Of a DNA stretch of 64,000 bases, positions 8,989 through 19,197 are shown one piece after another. The notes beneath the pieces are model-generated. The model saw only the letters and a list, made by a program, of their open reading frames with translations. It ran no database searches and had not been told where the DNA came from. Source of the DNA: Aciduricibacillus chroicocephali. Lineage in GTDB: Bacteria; Bacillota; Bacilli; Bacillales; Amphibacillaceae. The stretch spans positions 1,130,001 to 1,194,000 of the forward strand of contig NZ_CP129113.1 of the NCBI RefSeq assembly GCF_030762805.1. Direction: 5' to 3'. A program made the translations under genes and the position numbers. Positions within the stretch are counted from its first letter, which is position 1. Every line of letters starts with the position of its first letter.

Positions 8989-9828
8989 ATGACAATTCAA
9001 TGGTTCCCGGGACATATGGCCAAGGCAAGACGGGAAGTTTCTGAAAAATTAAAGCTCGTCGATTTTGTCATTGAACTTGTTGACGCCCGTGCACCTGCCT
9101 CAACCGAAAATCCAATGTTGAAGGAAGTAATCAAAGATAAGCCAAAACTTGTCGTCATGATGAAGAGAGATCTTGCTGATGAGGAAATGACGAGACGCTG
9201 GCTTGATTTTTATGAGAATTCGGCGCGTGCCATCTCCATTGATGCTAACAATAAAATGGATATAAAAAAACTGATCCAAATGGCTAAACAACTTGGTGAT
9301 GACAAAATGGAAAAACTTCAAAAAAAGGGTATCCAGCCACGACCTGCTCGAGCAATGATCGTCGGAATTCCTAACGTAGGGAAATCGACTCTGATCAACC
9401 GACTTGTCAACAAAAAGGCAGCAAAAACAGGTGACCGCCCTGGTATTACGAAGCAACAACTTTGGGTGAAAGTAGGAAATGATTTTGAGCTTCTTGATAC
9501 ACCAGGTATTCTATGGCCGAAATTCGAAGATGAAGAGGTAGCGTATCGACTTGCTGCGATTGGTACTATTAAAGATCAGCTTCTGCCGCTTCAGGATGTA
9601 GCTGCTCATGTAATCACGTATGGTCAAGAACATTATGAGCATATGATAGAAGAACGCTATGGAATTACAAGTGACATGCACGATATGTGGGATATATTTA
9701 CACTCATTGGCAAGAAGTTTGGTGCGCTTGAAAGCGGCGGCCATGTCAATTTTGAAAAAGTAGCGAATATTGTGCTTCGCGATCTTCGGACAGGTAGACT
9801 TGGCAAAATTACTCTCGAACAAGTTTAG
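8989..9828 (+). CDS. rbgA: Ribosome biogenesis GTPase RbgA (YlqF)
   Basis: Essential late 50S assembly GTPase. 279 aa. It is a circularly permuted GTPase: the G4-like MMKRDLAD comes first (about residue 57), then G1 GIPNVGKSTLINRL (about 124), G2 region GITKQQ and G3 DTPGI (about 172). The N terminus WFPGHMAKARRE is characteristic. A C-terminal ANTAR-like RNA-binding part follows. The ribosome site TTGGGGG is strong. Lies between lepB and rnhB as in Bacillus. Confidence 0.97.
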   Translation: MTIQWFPGHMAKARREVSEKLKLVDFVIELVDARAPASTENPMLKEVIKDKPKLVVMMKRDLADEEMTRRWLDFYENSARAISIDANNKMDIKKLIQMAKQLGDDKMEKLQKKGIQPRPARAMIVGIPNVGKSTLINRLVNKKAAKTGDRPGITKQQLWVKVGNDFELLDTPGILWPKFEDEEVAYRLAAIGTIKDQLLPLQDVAAHVITYGQEHYEHMIEERYGITSDMHDMWDIFTLIGKKFGALESGGHVNFEKVANIVLRDLRTGRLGKITLEQV

Positions 9829-9875
9829 GCTTAAAAAACAGTCTGCTTATGACGATATAAAGTACAGGTGAAATT

Positions 9876-10661
9876 ATGGAGAAAAAATCAATTTCAGAAA
9901 TTAAGACATTGCTGGAAGAAAAGCCGCCTAGTGCGGCTTTTCTTGCACAATTAAAAGAAGATCCGCGCAAAGGTGTACAGCAAATTCTTACAAAGCTGCA
10001 GAAAAAGCAGGAAAAAGAAACGGAACTGCGCAACCAATTTATACAGATGTGCCTATTTGAGAATCGGCAGAGGGAAAGAGGATACCGTTTTATTGCGGGT
10101 ATCGATGAGGCAGGCCGCGGTCCTCTCGCAGGTCCTGTGACAGCAGCAGCCGTTATTCTTCCGGAAGGTTTCTTTTTGCCGGGTTTGAATGATTCAAAAA
10201 AACTTACTGAGAAACAAAGGGACCATTATGCTGCAGTTATAAAAGAAGAGGCTGTTTCTTGGCATGTTTCAGTCATTGAAGCAGGGGAGATTGACCGAAT
10301 CAATATATTTGAAGCTACAAAAAAAGCAATGCTTACAGCAATTGAGCGCTTGCAGCCTGAGCCGGAATTTTGCTTGATAGATGCAGTACGACTTACATAT
10401 CTCCGCTGTCCCTCGGAGTCAATTGAAAAGGGAGATGCAAGAAGTGTTTCGATTGCTGCCGCGAGTATTTTGGCAAAAACGGAGCGCGACCGCATTATGC
10501 TAGCGTTGCATGAAATCTATCCCCAATATAGATTTGATTCCAATAAAGGCTACGGAACAAAAGACCATCTTGAAGGTCTTGCGAAGTTCGGCCCTTCTCC
10601 ATGTCATCGCCAATCTTTCTCGCCGGTAGCACAGGCGACAACAATACACCAAAAAGGATGA
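9876..10661 (+). CDS. rnhB: Ribonuclease HII
   Basis: Removes ribonucleotides and RNA from RNA-DNA hybrids, using two metal ions. 261 aa: an N-terminal helical extension of about 70 residues typical of Bacillus RnhB, then the catalytic core IAGIDEAGRGPLAGPV with Asp77 and Glu78, Asp169 in LIDAV, and ASILAKTERDRIM. AGGTGA precedes the ATG. Odd feature: a perfect 10-bp inverted repeat with T-rich 3' arm lies in codons 15-23, looking like an intrinsic terminator inside the gene (listed separately). The stop is 5 bases before the next start. Confidence 0.97.
   Translation: MEKKSISEIKTLLEEKPPSAAFLAQLKEDPRKGVQQILTKLQKKQEKETELRNQFIQMCLFENRQRERGYRFIAGIDEAGRGPLAGPVTAAAVILPEGFFLPGLNDSKKLTEKQRDHYAAVIKEEAVSWHVSVIEAGEIDRINIFEATKKAMLTAIERLQPEPEFCLIDAVRLTYLRCPSESIEKGDARSVSIAAASILAKTERDRIMLALHEIYPQYRFDSNKGYGTKDHLEGLAKFGPSPCHRQSFSPVAQATTIHQKG
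9918..9944 (+). repeat. Terminator-like perfect hairpin inside rnhB
   Basis: GAAAAGCCGC (9918-9927), loop CTAGT, GCGGCTTTTC (9933-9942), then TT. A perfect 10-bp stem encoding residues EKPPSAAFL near the start of rnhB. Could attenuate or pause transcription soon after the gene begins; function unproven. Confidence 0.6.
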
Positions 10662-10666
10662 GCGTG

Positions 10667-12895
10667 ATGAGCCACAATCGCATAACCGGCCAGCCGGTTC
10701 AAGGGACCACTACTTTACAGACAAAAGAAGTGTCTCTCCGAACTGGTCAAATTGTTGATGGCAAAGTTGCCAAATTGTATCCAAACCAAAAAGCCCTAAT
10801 ACAGATCGGTGGCAAACAAATGGTTGCACAGCTTGAGACAGGGCTTTCAGTTGGTGAACGCTATCATTTTCAAGTGAGTGTTGAGGAAGGAACGGTTTTC
10901 CTTAAGGTGATAGGAGAGCAGTCTTCCAGGGACACTGAACAGAATATTGCCAACCTTTTGACCAAACTTGGTTTACAGTCAGGCAAGGCTGAACTTGCCT
11001 TGACAAAAAACCTCTTGAATTCCCATATTCCTGTCGAAAAAGAACAGTTACGACAGGCGTTTGCCTTATTAAAAGAAGCTCCGGATAAAATAGCTGCTGC
11101 TGAATTGATCAAAACGATGGTTGGCAGCAGAATTCCTCTAACAAAAGACATATTCCTCGCATTGTTTATGAAAGAGACAAAAGGGCTAAATGAAGTTGTG
11201 AGGCAAGCGCTTTCACAATTTGTGAAGGCGGCAGAATCACAATCCCAAATAAAGCCCGGTAATCTCCTGGAAGATAGCAAGCAGTTGAAGGGTGGCACAC
11301 TTTGGGAAAGACTTCAGAACAAATTCGCTGAGACAGTCAGTAACAGCAAAACTGGTCTGAACATCCCTCAAGCACGTAATGCCACATTGACGGATGGCAC
11401 CCTGATTACAAGCCAGTCAAAGGCGTTAACTTCAGCGATTGAAATGCTGGAAAGGATGTCAAGCCGTCCTCACTTTATGACGTCGCTGACCGTTAAGCAA
11501 CTCACTCCGCTTCTGACGGAAAATACGGCATTATTTAATGCTGTTAAGGAAGCTGGTTTAATTAACGGTGAAACTACTTTTTCTACATGGAAAAGCGAGT
11601 GGACATCGTTCATCCAGAGAAATGCCTCTACTTTTAAGGAAGCGACTCCGTTATCTTTAGAGATGCTTTCTGGAAAAGAAAATGTACTTAATGTGAATGG
11701 GCAAACTGCAAGTACATTGTTCAAATCCTTGCAAACTGGAATCTCATCAATAACCAATGAAGTCCAGACCAAAGAGCCGCAACTGCAAGCCTTGCAGCAG
11801 AGCCCTCTGGAAAAAGTCCAGCAGACACCAATTGGATCGGAACAGAGAACTATTAACTCCGATGGTTCTCCGACTCGTTTTCCACTGCCTTTTAACTTGT
11901 CAGAAAAAGAAATTGCCCTGGCGCTGGACAAGTGGATTGGAGTGAAATCAGCTCAACAAACAGCTGCAAGCAGCCTTTTATCTGAGTATGGACAGGAGCT
12001 GCGTAATGCTGCATCTACAAATCAATCATTGCCTCAAAACGTCGTTGGAAAATTGGCGCAGGATGTTGAACAGAAACTGTTGCCTTTGCTTCCGGCCAAA
12101 GCAGCAGCTGCGATAAAGGAGCAATTGGATAGAAACCCGCAAATGGTTGAAAAACTCATTGCTACGCTAGAAAAGTTTACAGCCCTTAAAACAGATTTAA
12201 CTCAGCTTGAAAAAATTCACACAAAGCTCCAATCCGGAACATTATTTACTCAACCACAGCCTAAAGAGCAGTTTCTTGGTGCTATCAGGCTAATGATTGA
12301 TGAAACAGGGCTTACTCATGAAGAGAATATTTTCAGAGGAGAGACAAGCAAAGTGTCTCAAGATTTGAAGTCACAATTACTCCTATTGGATAAAGCTCCT
12401 GGCCAGCCGTCGCAAGTTCAAGAAGCGGGCAGGCAAATGCTTCAATTCATCAATGGCTTACAATTACAGTCAGTTTCTCAGTCCGAACACTTAATCCAAG
12501 CCTCAATGATGCTTCCAGGAGGAGCACTTGGACTTGAAAGCGATGCCCGTCTCGACTTTGAAGGGAAAAAAGATAAAAATGGGGCGATTAACCCTGAATT
12601 TTGCAGAATCCTTTTCTACCTAGACTTGCAAAATCTCGAAGAAACGATTGTCGATATGAATGTGAATAAAGGGAATGTCTCCGTTACGGTTTATAACGAT
12701 CATGATCTTATTTCTTCTGTTGCTAGAAGGTTCGTACCCCTGCTGGAAAAAGGACTTGAAGAGATGGATTATAAGCTTGCTAGCATTAGCATTAAATCCA
12801 GATCGGCAAGAGAACAGGTCGATCGTTCTTCAAATAGTGCTGCTAGTGTCGTACAGCGAGGTAATAAATCCGGAAAGGTGGATTACCGCATATGA
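10667..12895 (+). CDS. ylqG: YlqG-like protein with FliK-type hook-length C-terminal domain
   Basis: 742 aa protein, mostly low-complexity, Gln/Ser/Thr/Leu-rich and without membrane segments, as in flagellar hook-length rulers. The last 110 residues (ARLDFEGKK, then FCRILFYLDLQNLEETIVD) look like a Flg_hook fold. The preceding N-terminal segment has an OB-like stretch with LRTGQIVDGKVAKLYPNQKA. I chose the ATG at 10667 because AAAAGGATGAG precedes it; upstream in-frame ATGs lie inside rnhB. It overlaps ylqH, which resembles the FlhB tail, so the two mimic the FliK-FlhB pair away from the main flagellar operon. Its precise role is unknown. Confidence 0.8.
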   Translation: MSHNRITGQPVQGTTTLQTKEVSLRTGQIVDGKVAKLYPNQKALIQIGGKQMVAQLETGLSVGERYHFQVSVEEGTVFLKVIGEQSSRDTEQNIANLLTKLGLQSGKAELALTKNLLNSHIPVEKEQLRQAFALLKEAPDKIAAAELIKTMVGSRIPLTKDIFLALFMKETKGLNEVVRQALSQFVKAAESQSQIKPGNLLEDSKQLKGGTLWERLQNKFAETVSNSKTGLNIPQARNATLTDGTLITSQSKALTSAIEMLERMSSRPHFMTSLTVKQLTPLLTENTALFNAVKEAGLINGETTFSTWKSEWTSFIQRNASTFKEATPLSLEMLSGKENVLNVNGQTASTLFKSLQTGISSITNEVQTKEPQLQALQQSPLEKVQQTPIGSEQRTINSDGSPTRFPLPFNLSEKEIALALDKWIGVKSAQQTAASSLLSEYGQELRNAASTNQSLPQNVVGKLAQDVEQKLLPLLPAKAAAAIKEQLDRNPQMVEKLIATLEKFTALKTDLTQLEKIHTKLQSGTLFTQPQPKEQFLGAIRLMIDETGLTHEENIFRGETSKVSQDLKSQLLLLDKAPGQPSQVQEAGRQMLQFINGLQLQSVSQSEHLIQASMMLPGGALGLESDARLDFEGKKDKNGAINPEFCRILFYLDLQNLEETIVDMNVNKGNVSVTVYNDHDLISSVARRFVPLLEKGLEEMDYKLASISIKSRSAREQVDRSSNSAASVVQRGNKSGKVDYRI

Positions 12896-13173
12896 ATGAG
12901 CAGCGAAAAAAAGCAGTAGCGCTCAAATATGATACTCAGCAGCATACCGCTCCTAAGGTTGCGGCTACGGGAAAAGGGCTTACGGCTGAGAATATTATCC
13001 AAAAAGCGAAAGAGAGCAATGTACCGATTATGGAAGATGCTTCGCTTGTTGAATTGCTTGGGAAATTGGATATCAATCAAGCAATTCCAGAAGAACTTTA
13101 TCAGGCAGTTGCTGAAGTGTTTGCCTACATTTACAAGACAGACCAGGACATAGGCCGCAAAAAACATTCATGA
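12892..13173 (+). CDS. ylqH: YlqH, FlhB C-terminal-domain-like protein
   Basis: 93 aa soluble protein that aligns by eye with the part of FlhB after its NPTH autocleavage site: AVALKYD..APKVAATGKG here against AIAIKYD..APYVVAKGAD in the flhB at 39408, and IPEELYQAVAEVFAYIYK against IPEEFFQAVAEVLAYVYR. There are no membrane helices and no NPTH. Known FlhB-tail homologues (such as FlhX in Helicobacter) can replace the cleaved FlhB fragment; that this one does so is inference. Start ATG overlaps the ylqG stop (ATGA). Confidence 0.88.
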   Translation: MNEQRKKAVALKYDTQQHTAPKVAATGKGLTAENIIQKAKESNVPIMEDASLVELLGKLDINQAIPEELYQAVAEVFAYIYKTDQDIGRKKHS

Positions 13174-13247
13174 TTAATGAAGTAATGTCATAAAGTATAG
13201 TTCAGAGTTTCAACCTTTCATTATGTTTCAGAAAGCAGGAGATACGG

Positions 13248-14408
13248 ATGAACATACATGAATATCAGGCGAAAGAAATATTAAAAAGTAAAGGTATTCC
13301 CGTGCCGATCGGCTTTCCTGCAATGACAAAGGAAGAAGCCGACAATGCCATTGATGGTATGGATGCACAGGTCATAGTTGTAAAAGCACAAATTCATGCA
13401 GGCGGCAGAGGAAAAGCTGGCGGGGTCAAAATCTGTCATACGAAGGAAGATGCAAAGGCGGCCGCTGCTGAGCTGCTGGATAGAGAGCTTATTACGAAGC
13501 AGACAGGTCCAGTAGGAAAAGTAGTTCGCAGATTGCTAATTGAAGAAGGCTGCGAAATAGAGCGTGAATTTTACTTAAGTGTGGCAATGGATCGTTCTCA
13601 ATCGAAAATTGTTTTAATCGGCTCTGCAGCAGGTGGAATGAATATAGAAGAAATAGCCAAAAAAGAACCAGAGAAAATTTGCCGCGAAACAGTGGACCCG
13701 GCATTTGGACTCTCGGATTTCCAGGCACGCCGCCTTGCGTTTGCGATGGGATTGCCCGCAGCTTTGGCGAGAAGTGGAGCTAGTTTTATAACGAAGCTTT
13801 ACAAGTTATTCGTTGATCACGATTGTACTATTGCAGAAATTAACCCTCTAATTGTTACTAAGGGTAACGAGCTAGTAGCCTTGGACGCTAAGTTGAGTTT
13901 TGATGATAACGCATTGTATAGACACCCTGAACTGAATGAGCTGAAGGATGAAACTGAAGAGAATCAGCGTGAAAAGGAAGCGGCCGAACACGAACTCAGC
14001 TATATTGCATTAGATGGCAATATTGGCTGTATGGTTAACGGAGCAGGACTTGCAATGGCTACCATGGATATTATTCGTCATCATGGTGGTACACCGGCAA
14101 ATTTCCTTGATGTTGGTGGAGATGCTACAGTAGAAAAAGTAACTGAAGCATTTAAGATCATTTTGAAAGATCGGAATGTGAAGGGGATTTTTGTTAACAT
14201 TTTTGGCGGCATTATGAAATGTGACATCATTGCATCTGGGATTGTTGAAGCAGCAAGAGCTACAAACCTTCAGCTGCCACTCGTTGTCAGATTAGAAGGG
14301 ACAAATTCTGTAGAAGGGAAAAGAATTCTTTCTGAATCTGATTTAACGATCATTCCGGCTGATTCGCTTGGTGGAGGAGCAGGAAAAATTGTATCACTTG
14401 TCCGTTGA
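13248..14408 (+). CDS. sucC: Succinyl-CoA synthetase (ADP-forming) beta subunit
   Basis: TCA cycle enzyme: succinyl-CoA + ADP + Pi gives succinate + CoA + ATP. 386 aa. N-terminal ATP-grasp begins [20 protein letters not shown] with [18 protein letters not shown]; the nucleotide/metal region has [11 protein letters not shown]; the C-terminal CoA-ligase part has [11 protein letters not shown] and [14 protein letters not shown] ribosome site AGCAGGAG precedes the ATG. Pairs with sucD 50 bases downstream. No clear promoter could be picked in the 74-base gap upstream. Confidence 0.98.
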   Translation: MNIHEYQAKEILKSKGIPVPIGFPAMTKEEADNAIDGMDAQVIVVKAQIHAGGRGKAGGVKICHTKEDAKAAAAELLDRELITKQTGPVGKVVRRLLIEEGCEIEREFYLSVAMDRSQSKIVLIGSAAGGMNIEEIAKKEPEKICRETVDPAFGLSDFQARRLAFAMGLPAALARSGASFITKLYKLFVDHDCTIAEINPLIVTKGNELVALDAKLSFDDNALYRHPELNELKDETEENQREKEAAEHELSYIALDGNIGCMVNGAGLAMATMDIIRHHGGTPANFLDVGGDATVEKVTEAFKIILKDRNVKGIFVNIFGGIMKCDIIASGIVEAARATNLQLPLVVRLEGTNSVEGKRILSESDLTIIPADSLGGGAGKIVSLVR

Positions 14409-14458
14409 TATATGTTCATTCAATGTTTGTTTGAGCATTCCTGGAAAGGGTGGATGTC

Positions 14459-15340
14459 ATGAGCATTTTGATCAACCGAGATACTAGAGTGATTGTACAG
14501 GGGATAACAGGATCTGCCGCTCATTTTCATGCAGAACAAATGCTTGATTACGGTACCAAAATCGTTGCAGGTGTGACACCAGGAAAAGGCGGCAAAAATG
14601 TGCTCGATATACCTGTTTACAATACAGTAAGAGAAGCACAGGATAAAAGCAATGCCGACGCTTCAGTTATCTATGTACCAGCTCCGTTTGCAGCTGATGC
14701 AATTATGGAGGCAGCAGAAGCTGGCATTAAACTGCTCATTTGCATAACAGAGCATATACCTGTGTTGGACATGATTAAAGCAAAGACCTTTGTTAAAGAA
14801 AAGGGTGCCATTTTAATTGGTCCAAATTGTCCAGGAGTTATTACGCCGGAAGAGTGTAAAATTGGCATTATGCCCGGACATATACACAAAAAAGGTTCTG
14901 TTGGGGTTGTTTCTCGTTCTGGTACATTGACCTATGAGGCTGTACATCAGCTGACTGAACATGGTCTGGGCCAATCTACTGCTGTAGGAATCGGGGGAGA
15001 TCCTGTAAGTGGGACTCATTTTATCGATATTCTGCAGGCTTTTGAGAATGATAGCGAAACAACTGCTGTTCTCATGATTGGTGAAATTGGCGGTACACAG
15101 GAAGAAGAAGCGGCTTATTGGATCAGGGACAATATGACGAAGCCAGTCGCTTGTTTTATTGCGGGAAAAACTGCACCACCTGGGAAGAGAATGGGGCATG
15201 CAGGCGCCATTATAAGCGGTGGCAAGGGTACGGCAGCAGATAAAATTAAAACTTTAAAAGAATGCGGTATTACAGTTGCAGAATCTCCGGCAGAGATGGC
15301 CGACGCATTAATTAAAGCGATGAGTTTAGCGAAATCTTGA
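14459..15340 (+). CDS. sucD: Succinyl-CoA synthetase (ADP-forming) alpha subunit
   Basis: Binds CoA and carries the phosphohistidine. 293 aa. Rossmann CoA-binding domain: [14 protein letters not shown], then [16 protein letters not shown]; ligase domain with [11 protein letters not shown] and the phosphohistidine loop [14 protein letters not shown] near the C terminus. ATG 14459 follows GGAAAGGGTGG; an in-frame GTG at 14450 overlaps that site. It forms the sucCD operon with the gene upstream and is closed by a terminator. Confidence 0.98.
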   Translation: MSILINRDTRVIVQGITGSAAHFHAEQMLDYGTKIVAGVTPGKGGKNVLDIPVYNTVREAQDKSNADASVIYVPAPFAADAIMEAAEAGIKLLICITEHIPVLDMIKAKTFVKEKGAILIGPNCPGVITPEECKIGIMPGHIHKKGSVGVVSRSGTLTYEAVHQLTEHGLGQSTAVGIGGDPVSGTHFIDILQAFENDSETTAVLMIGEIGGTQEEEAAYWIRDNMTKPVACFIAGKTAPPGKRMGHAGAIISGGKGTAADKIKTLKECGITVAESPAEMADALIKAMSLAKS

Positions 15341-15356
15341 ATAAAAAAATTACTTT

Positions 15357-15405
15357 TTAGCACTGAAAGAGGACAGCAATTTGTCCTTTTTTCAGTGCTT
15401 TTTGG
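15357..15405 (+). terminator. Intrinsic terminator after sucD
   Basis: AGCACTGAAA (15359-15368) pairs with TTTCAGTGCT (15390-15399); an inner GGACA/TGTCC stem extends the hairpin, and T residues follow the stem. Confidence 0.88.
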
Positions 15406-15514
15406 TTGTTTTTCACTTTGCGATCAATCAAATTTCTGATTTTGTATTTTTTTCAATACGTGTGCGATCCGGTAAAATCATTGAAAGGAATTTATGGAAA
15501 AGAGGAATCTTTGA

Positions 15515-16438
15515 ATGCGGTATAGAATGATACATATGATGAGATGCAGAGGAATGACGAGGCGACTTGCCAGAATTATTTTACAAGATGATCGAGAGTT
15601 GCAGCGGGTTTATGAGCTGAGTTCAAAGGATATAACCAACTTGTATAATCTAGCACCTGAGCGGGCCAACAAGCTTCATTCGGATTTGCATTGCATGAGA
15701 TTGCAAGAACAGATTCGGGAAGAACAGAAGCGTATTAAAATATTAACGTGGTTTGACCGCGAGTATCCTCCCTTGCTGCGATTAATAAAAGATGCTCCGC
15801 TCATCCTTTACGTTTTAGGTCGTGACCATCTGTTAATACAGCCAGCAATCAGTGTTATTGGAACACGTAATCCGTCGGCAGGGAGCTCTCATAAAACAGC
15901 TGCGATTGTTGATCCACTTACAAAGGCAGGCTTTTGCATTGTAAGCGGGCTTGCGAGTGGAATAGATGCCCAGGCACATGAACGCGCTCTTACTGTAGGA
16001 GGAAAGACAATCGCTGTACTAGGCTCAGGTTTTAACTACATTTATCCGCGAAATCATCTGCCTCTTTCAAAAATGATTGCCAATACTGGTTTACTGCTAT
16101 CTGAATATCCCCCGGATACTCCGCCGAAAAAGTATCATTTTCCAGAAAGAAACAGGATTATTAGTGGGCTATCCTTCGGAGTTGTTGTAATAGAAGCACT
16201 TTCAAGAAGCGGTACAATGATTACAGTAGATCAGGCACTTGATCAGGGAAGGGAGGTTTATGCCATGCCAGATTCCCTGTTTCTTCCTCAATCTGCAGGT
16301 TGTCACGACTTGATTGGGCAAGGCGCGAAGCTTGTTACATGTGGGTCAGATATCACTAAGGACTGGGTGGATTTTGGGGCAAGGCAGTATGAACCTCATC
16401 TTAAGCACTTTGTGCATACATTTGACAAAAGTGATTGA
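15515..16438 (+). CDS. dprA: DNA processing protein DprA/Smf
   Basis: Loads RecA on incoming single-stranded DNA in natural transformation. 307 aa. A short N-terminal helical domain is followed by the Rossmann core: [13 protein letters not shown] (about 112), [40 protein letters not shown] and [19 protein letters not shown]. Where most homologues have AVPGS, this one reads AMPDS, so the conserved Pro-Gly is Pro-Asp. No C-terminal winged helix is visible. AGAGGAA precedes the ATG. Some divergence from Bacillus DprA, but the fold and length are intact. Confidence 0.93.
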   Translation: MRYRMIHMMRCRGMTRRLARIILQDDRELQRVYELSSKDITNLYNLAPERANKLHSDLHCMRLQEQIREEQKRIKILTWFDREYPPLLRLIKDAPLILYVLGRDHLLIQPAISVIGTRNPSAGSSHKTAAIVDPLTKAGFCIVSGLASGIDAQAHERALTVGGKTIAVLGSGFNYIYPRNHLPLSKMIANTGLLLSEYPPDTPPKKYHFPERNRIISGLSFGVVVIEALSRSGTMITVDQALDQGREVYAMPDSLFLPQSAGCHDLIGQGAKLVTCGSDITKDWVDFGARQYEPHLKHFVHTFDKSD

Positions 16439-16502
16439 TGTATTTACTATTAGTGAAGATTTCCAAATATATTACAGGAACCTCAATTGGGAGGCATTTG
16501 AT

Positions 16503-18587
16503 ATGTCAGATTATCTGGTAATCGTGGAATCGCCTGCAAAAGCGAAGACGATCGAACGATACCTTGGAAAGAAATATACAGTGAAAGCATCTATGGGGCA
16601 TGTCATCGATTTGCCTAAGAGCCAAATGGCTGTGGATGTTGAAGATGGCTATAAACCGAAATATATTACGATTCGCGGAAAAGGCGATATCCTAAAAGAC
16701 TTGAAGAAATCCGCAAAAAAAGCGAAAAAAATATATCTAGCGGCTGACCCCGACAGAGAAGGGGAAGCAATTGCCTGGCATCTTGCCCATGCATTGAATG
16801 TAGATGAAGATTCCGATTGTCGTGTTGTATTTAATGAAATTACTAAAGATGCAATAAAGGAGTCTTTCAAACATCCGAGGTCAATTAATAAAGATCTTGT
16901 AGATGCTCAACAGGCGCGTCGTATTCTTGACCGGCTTGTCGGTTATAATATCAGTCCATTATTATGGAAGAAAGTGAAGAAAGGCTTAAGTGCTGGCCGA
17001 GTTCAGTCGGTGGCCGTTAAGATGATCATCGACCGAGAACGGGAAATCGAGAACTTCGAACCTGAAGAGTATTGGTCTATCGAAGCACTGTTTGAAAAAG
17101 ATGGTGAAAACTTTGAAGGCAGCTTCTATGGCATAAACGGTAAAAAGCATGATCTTAAGACAGAAGACGATGTCAAGGAAATCATGAATGCTATGTCTGG
17201 AAGCAAGTTTGACATCAGTAAGGTAAACAAAAGAGAACGTAAGAGAAATCCATCACTTCCATTTACAACTTCATCTCTCCAGCAGGAGGCTGCACGCAAG
17301 CTGAACTTCCGAGCCAAGAAAACGATGATGGTAGCTCAGCAGCTTTACGAAGGAATTGACCTTGGGAGAAAAGCCGGAGGAATTACAGGTCTTATCACGT
17401 ACATGCGTACAGACTCTACACGTATTTCTGAGACGGCAAAAGCTGAAGCACGCGGTTTCATCGAGGAACAATATGGAAAAGAATACCTCGGTACGAAAAC
17501 TGGAAGCGGGAAGCAGAAGGAGGGCGCACAGGATGCACACGAAGCAGTACGCCCTACATCAGTCTCTAGGACACCACAATCACTGAAAGGCATCCTTTCC
17601 AATGACCAATTGAAACTTTATAAATTGATCTATGAACGTTTCCTTGCAAGCCAGATGGCGTCAGCAATTATGGATACGATGACAGTCCATTTGCTAAATG
17701 GCGAAGTTGAATTCCGGGCAACTGGCTCAAAGGTCAAGTTCAAAGGCTTTATGAAAGTATATGTCGAAGGCAGTGATGATAATAAAAAGGAAGAGGAAAA
17801 ATTCCTTCCACAGCTTGAAGAAGGCATGACCGCTGATGCTAAGGAAATCAACCCGAATCAGCATTTCACGCAGCCGCCTCCAAGATATACAGAAGCAAGG
17901 CTTGTAAAGACTATGGAAGAGCTTGGAATTGGTAGACCGTCCACATACGCGCCAACGCTTGACACAATTCAGCGCCGTGGTTACGTGAGCATGGATAATA
18001 AACGTTTCATTCCTACTGAGCTAGGGACGATCGTAAATGAGGTCATGCAGGATTTCTTCCCGGAAATCATTGATGCTGAATTTACTGTAAAAATGGAAGG
18101 CGACCTTGATACAGTAGAAGAGGGCAAACTACAATGGATTGATTTGATAGACGGATTTTATCAAGGCTTTTCGAAAAGGCTTGAAAAAGCGGAAATTGAA
18201 ATGGATAAGATTGAAATCCGTGATGAACCGGCTGGAATCGACTGTGAAGAATGCGGCCATGAGATGGTTTATAAAATGGGACGCTACGGCAAGTTTCTCG
18301 CTTGTTCAAACTTCCCAGATTGCCGGAATACGAAGCCAATTCTAAAAGAAATTGGAGTCAAATGTCCGAAATGCAAAGAAGGCAATGTTGTAGAACGAAA
18401 ATCGAAAAAGCGCCGAGTATTTTATGGGTGTGACCGTTTCCCTGATTGTGACTTTGTATCTTGGGATAAACCAATCGCCCGGCCATGTCCGAAATGTTCA
18501 GGCCTGCTTGTTGAGAAGAAAGGCAAGAAGGAAACACAGATTCAATGTGTGGAATGTGACTACAAAGAAGTGGCACAAAAAGCATAA
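16503..18587 (+). CDS. topA: DNA topoisomerase I
   Basis: Type IA topoisomerase that relaxes negative supercoils. 694 aa. TOPRIM domain: [19 protein letters not shown], then [16 protein letters not shown]; the active-site tyrosine is Tyr300 in [31 protein letters not shown] follows. The C terminus has three C4 zinc ribbons ([42 protein letters not shown]). The ATG at 16503 has GGGAGG at good spacing; the frame is open further upstream but that part overlaps dprA. Confidence 0.98.
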   Translation: MSDYLVIVESPAKAKTIERYLGKKYTVKASMGHVIDLPKSQMAVDVEDGYKPKYITIRGKGDILKDLKKSAKKAKKIYLAADPDREGEAIAWHLAHALNVDEDSDCRVVFNEITKDAIKESFKHPRSINKDLVDAQQARRILDRLVGYNISPLLWKKVKKGLSAGRVQSVAVKMIIDREREIENFEPEEYWSIEALFEKDGENFEGSFYGINGKKHDLKTEDDVKEIMNAMSGSKFDISKVNKRERKRNPSLPFTTSSLQQEAARKLNFRAKKTMMVAQQLYEGIDLGRKAGGITGLITYMRTDSTRISETAKAEARGFIEEQYGKEYLGTKTGSGKQKEGAQDAHEAVRPTSVSRTPQSLKGILSNDQLKLYKLIYERFLASQMASAIMDTMTVHLLNGEVEFRATGSKVKFKGFMKVYVEGSDDNKKEEEKFLPQLEEGMTADAKEINPNQHFTQPPPRYTEARLVKTMEELGIGRPSTYAPTLDTIQRRGYVSMDNKRFIPTELGTIVNEVMQDFFPEIIDAEFTVKMEGDLDTVEEGKLQWIDLIDGFYQGFSKRLEKAEIEMDKIEIRDEPAGIDCEECGHEMVYKMGRYGKFLACSNFPDCRNTKPILKEIGVKCPKCKEGNVVERKSKKRRVFYGCDRFPDCDFVSWDKPIARPCPKCSGLLVEKKGKKETQIQCVECDYKEVAQKA

Positions 18588-18597
18588 AACAGAGATG

Positions 18598-18626
18598 AAC
18601 CCGTCAGCTTAGGCTGACGGGTTTTT
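18598..18626 (+). terminator. Intrinsic terminator after topA
   Basis: CCCGTCAGC (18600-18608), tetraloop TTAG, GCTGACGGG (18613-18621), then TTTTT. AA/TT flanks extend the stem. Strong terminator. Confidence 0.95.
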
Positions 18627-18684
18627 GTAAGTTTCAAGCTATAAAAACAGGGAAGTAACTTTCATATAAAAGGAGGAGATTGAT

Positions 18685-18999
18685 TTGCATCTGAAAAAAC
18701 ACTTATTTGTAACAGTAGATACCCAGGAGATTAGAGAGATGTCGATTCCAGAAAGCGGAATTGAATATGAAATCATTGCAGATTATGATGACGTGCAAGA
18801 AATTAAGCAACTCTTCCAAGGTCAGAATCGGGAGACTTTTAAAGCTCTTGGTTATTTAAGCAAGCCATTTGATGAATGGGGAGCCGATGATAGACGGGCC
18901 GCTTATGATGCAGATCTTATTCTTTTATACAGAAAGATATTTGAAACGGGCACTGAAAAGACAAGAGAAGAAATTAGAGAAATGGGTATATTGGAATAA
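18685..18999 (+). CDS. Unrecognised 104-residue protein between topA and xerC
   Basis: I do not recognise this gene. 104 aa, soluble, acidic, no membrane segment, no cysteine. It has alternating strands and helices: LFVTVDTQEI, then EYEIIADYDDVQEIKQLFQ, a GYLSKPFDEWGADDRR segment, and a helical C terminus ending in REEIREMGILE. The TTG start at 18685 has an excellent ribosome site (AAGGAGGAGA, 18669-18678), so it is likely translated. It stands alone between the topA terminator and the xerC promoter, where Bacillus carries trmFO. No function is proposed. Confidence 0.75.
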   Translation: MHLKKHLFVTVDTQEIREMSIPESGIEYEIIADYDDVQEIKQLFQGQNRETFKALGYLSKPFDEWGADDRRAAYDADLILLYRKIFETGTEKTREEIREMGILE

Positions 19000-19168
19000 A
19001 CAAAAAACGTGAACTAGCATGTTAAATCTGAATGTTTGACTATCGAACCTAGAAGGTTTATAATTCCTTCTTGGTAACATATGAATATGACATAAACAGT
19101 TCAAAAGCAGGTATTTTTTTGTGAAGCATGAACTATTTCAGAATCTTGTTACAATTTTGTTAAATTGA

Positions 19169-19197
19169 TTGCACGGCCAATTCCTGTATGTTATGAT
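19169..19197 (+). promoter_or_regulatory. Sigma-A promoter for xerC-hslVU-codY
   Basis: TTGCAC (19169-19174), a 17-base spacer and TATGAT (19192-19197) with TG one base upstream of the -10. It lies 27 bases before the xerC start, in a 225-base AT-rich gap (19000-19224) with no other evident feature. Confidence 0.68.

Noticed and set aside
15421-15514. Possible ComK box upstream of dprA
   Set aside because: AAAT-N5-ATTT near 15430 only partly fits AAAA-N5-TTTT and a second properly spaced box is missing.
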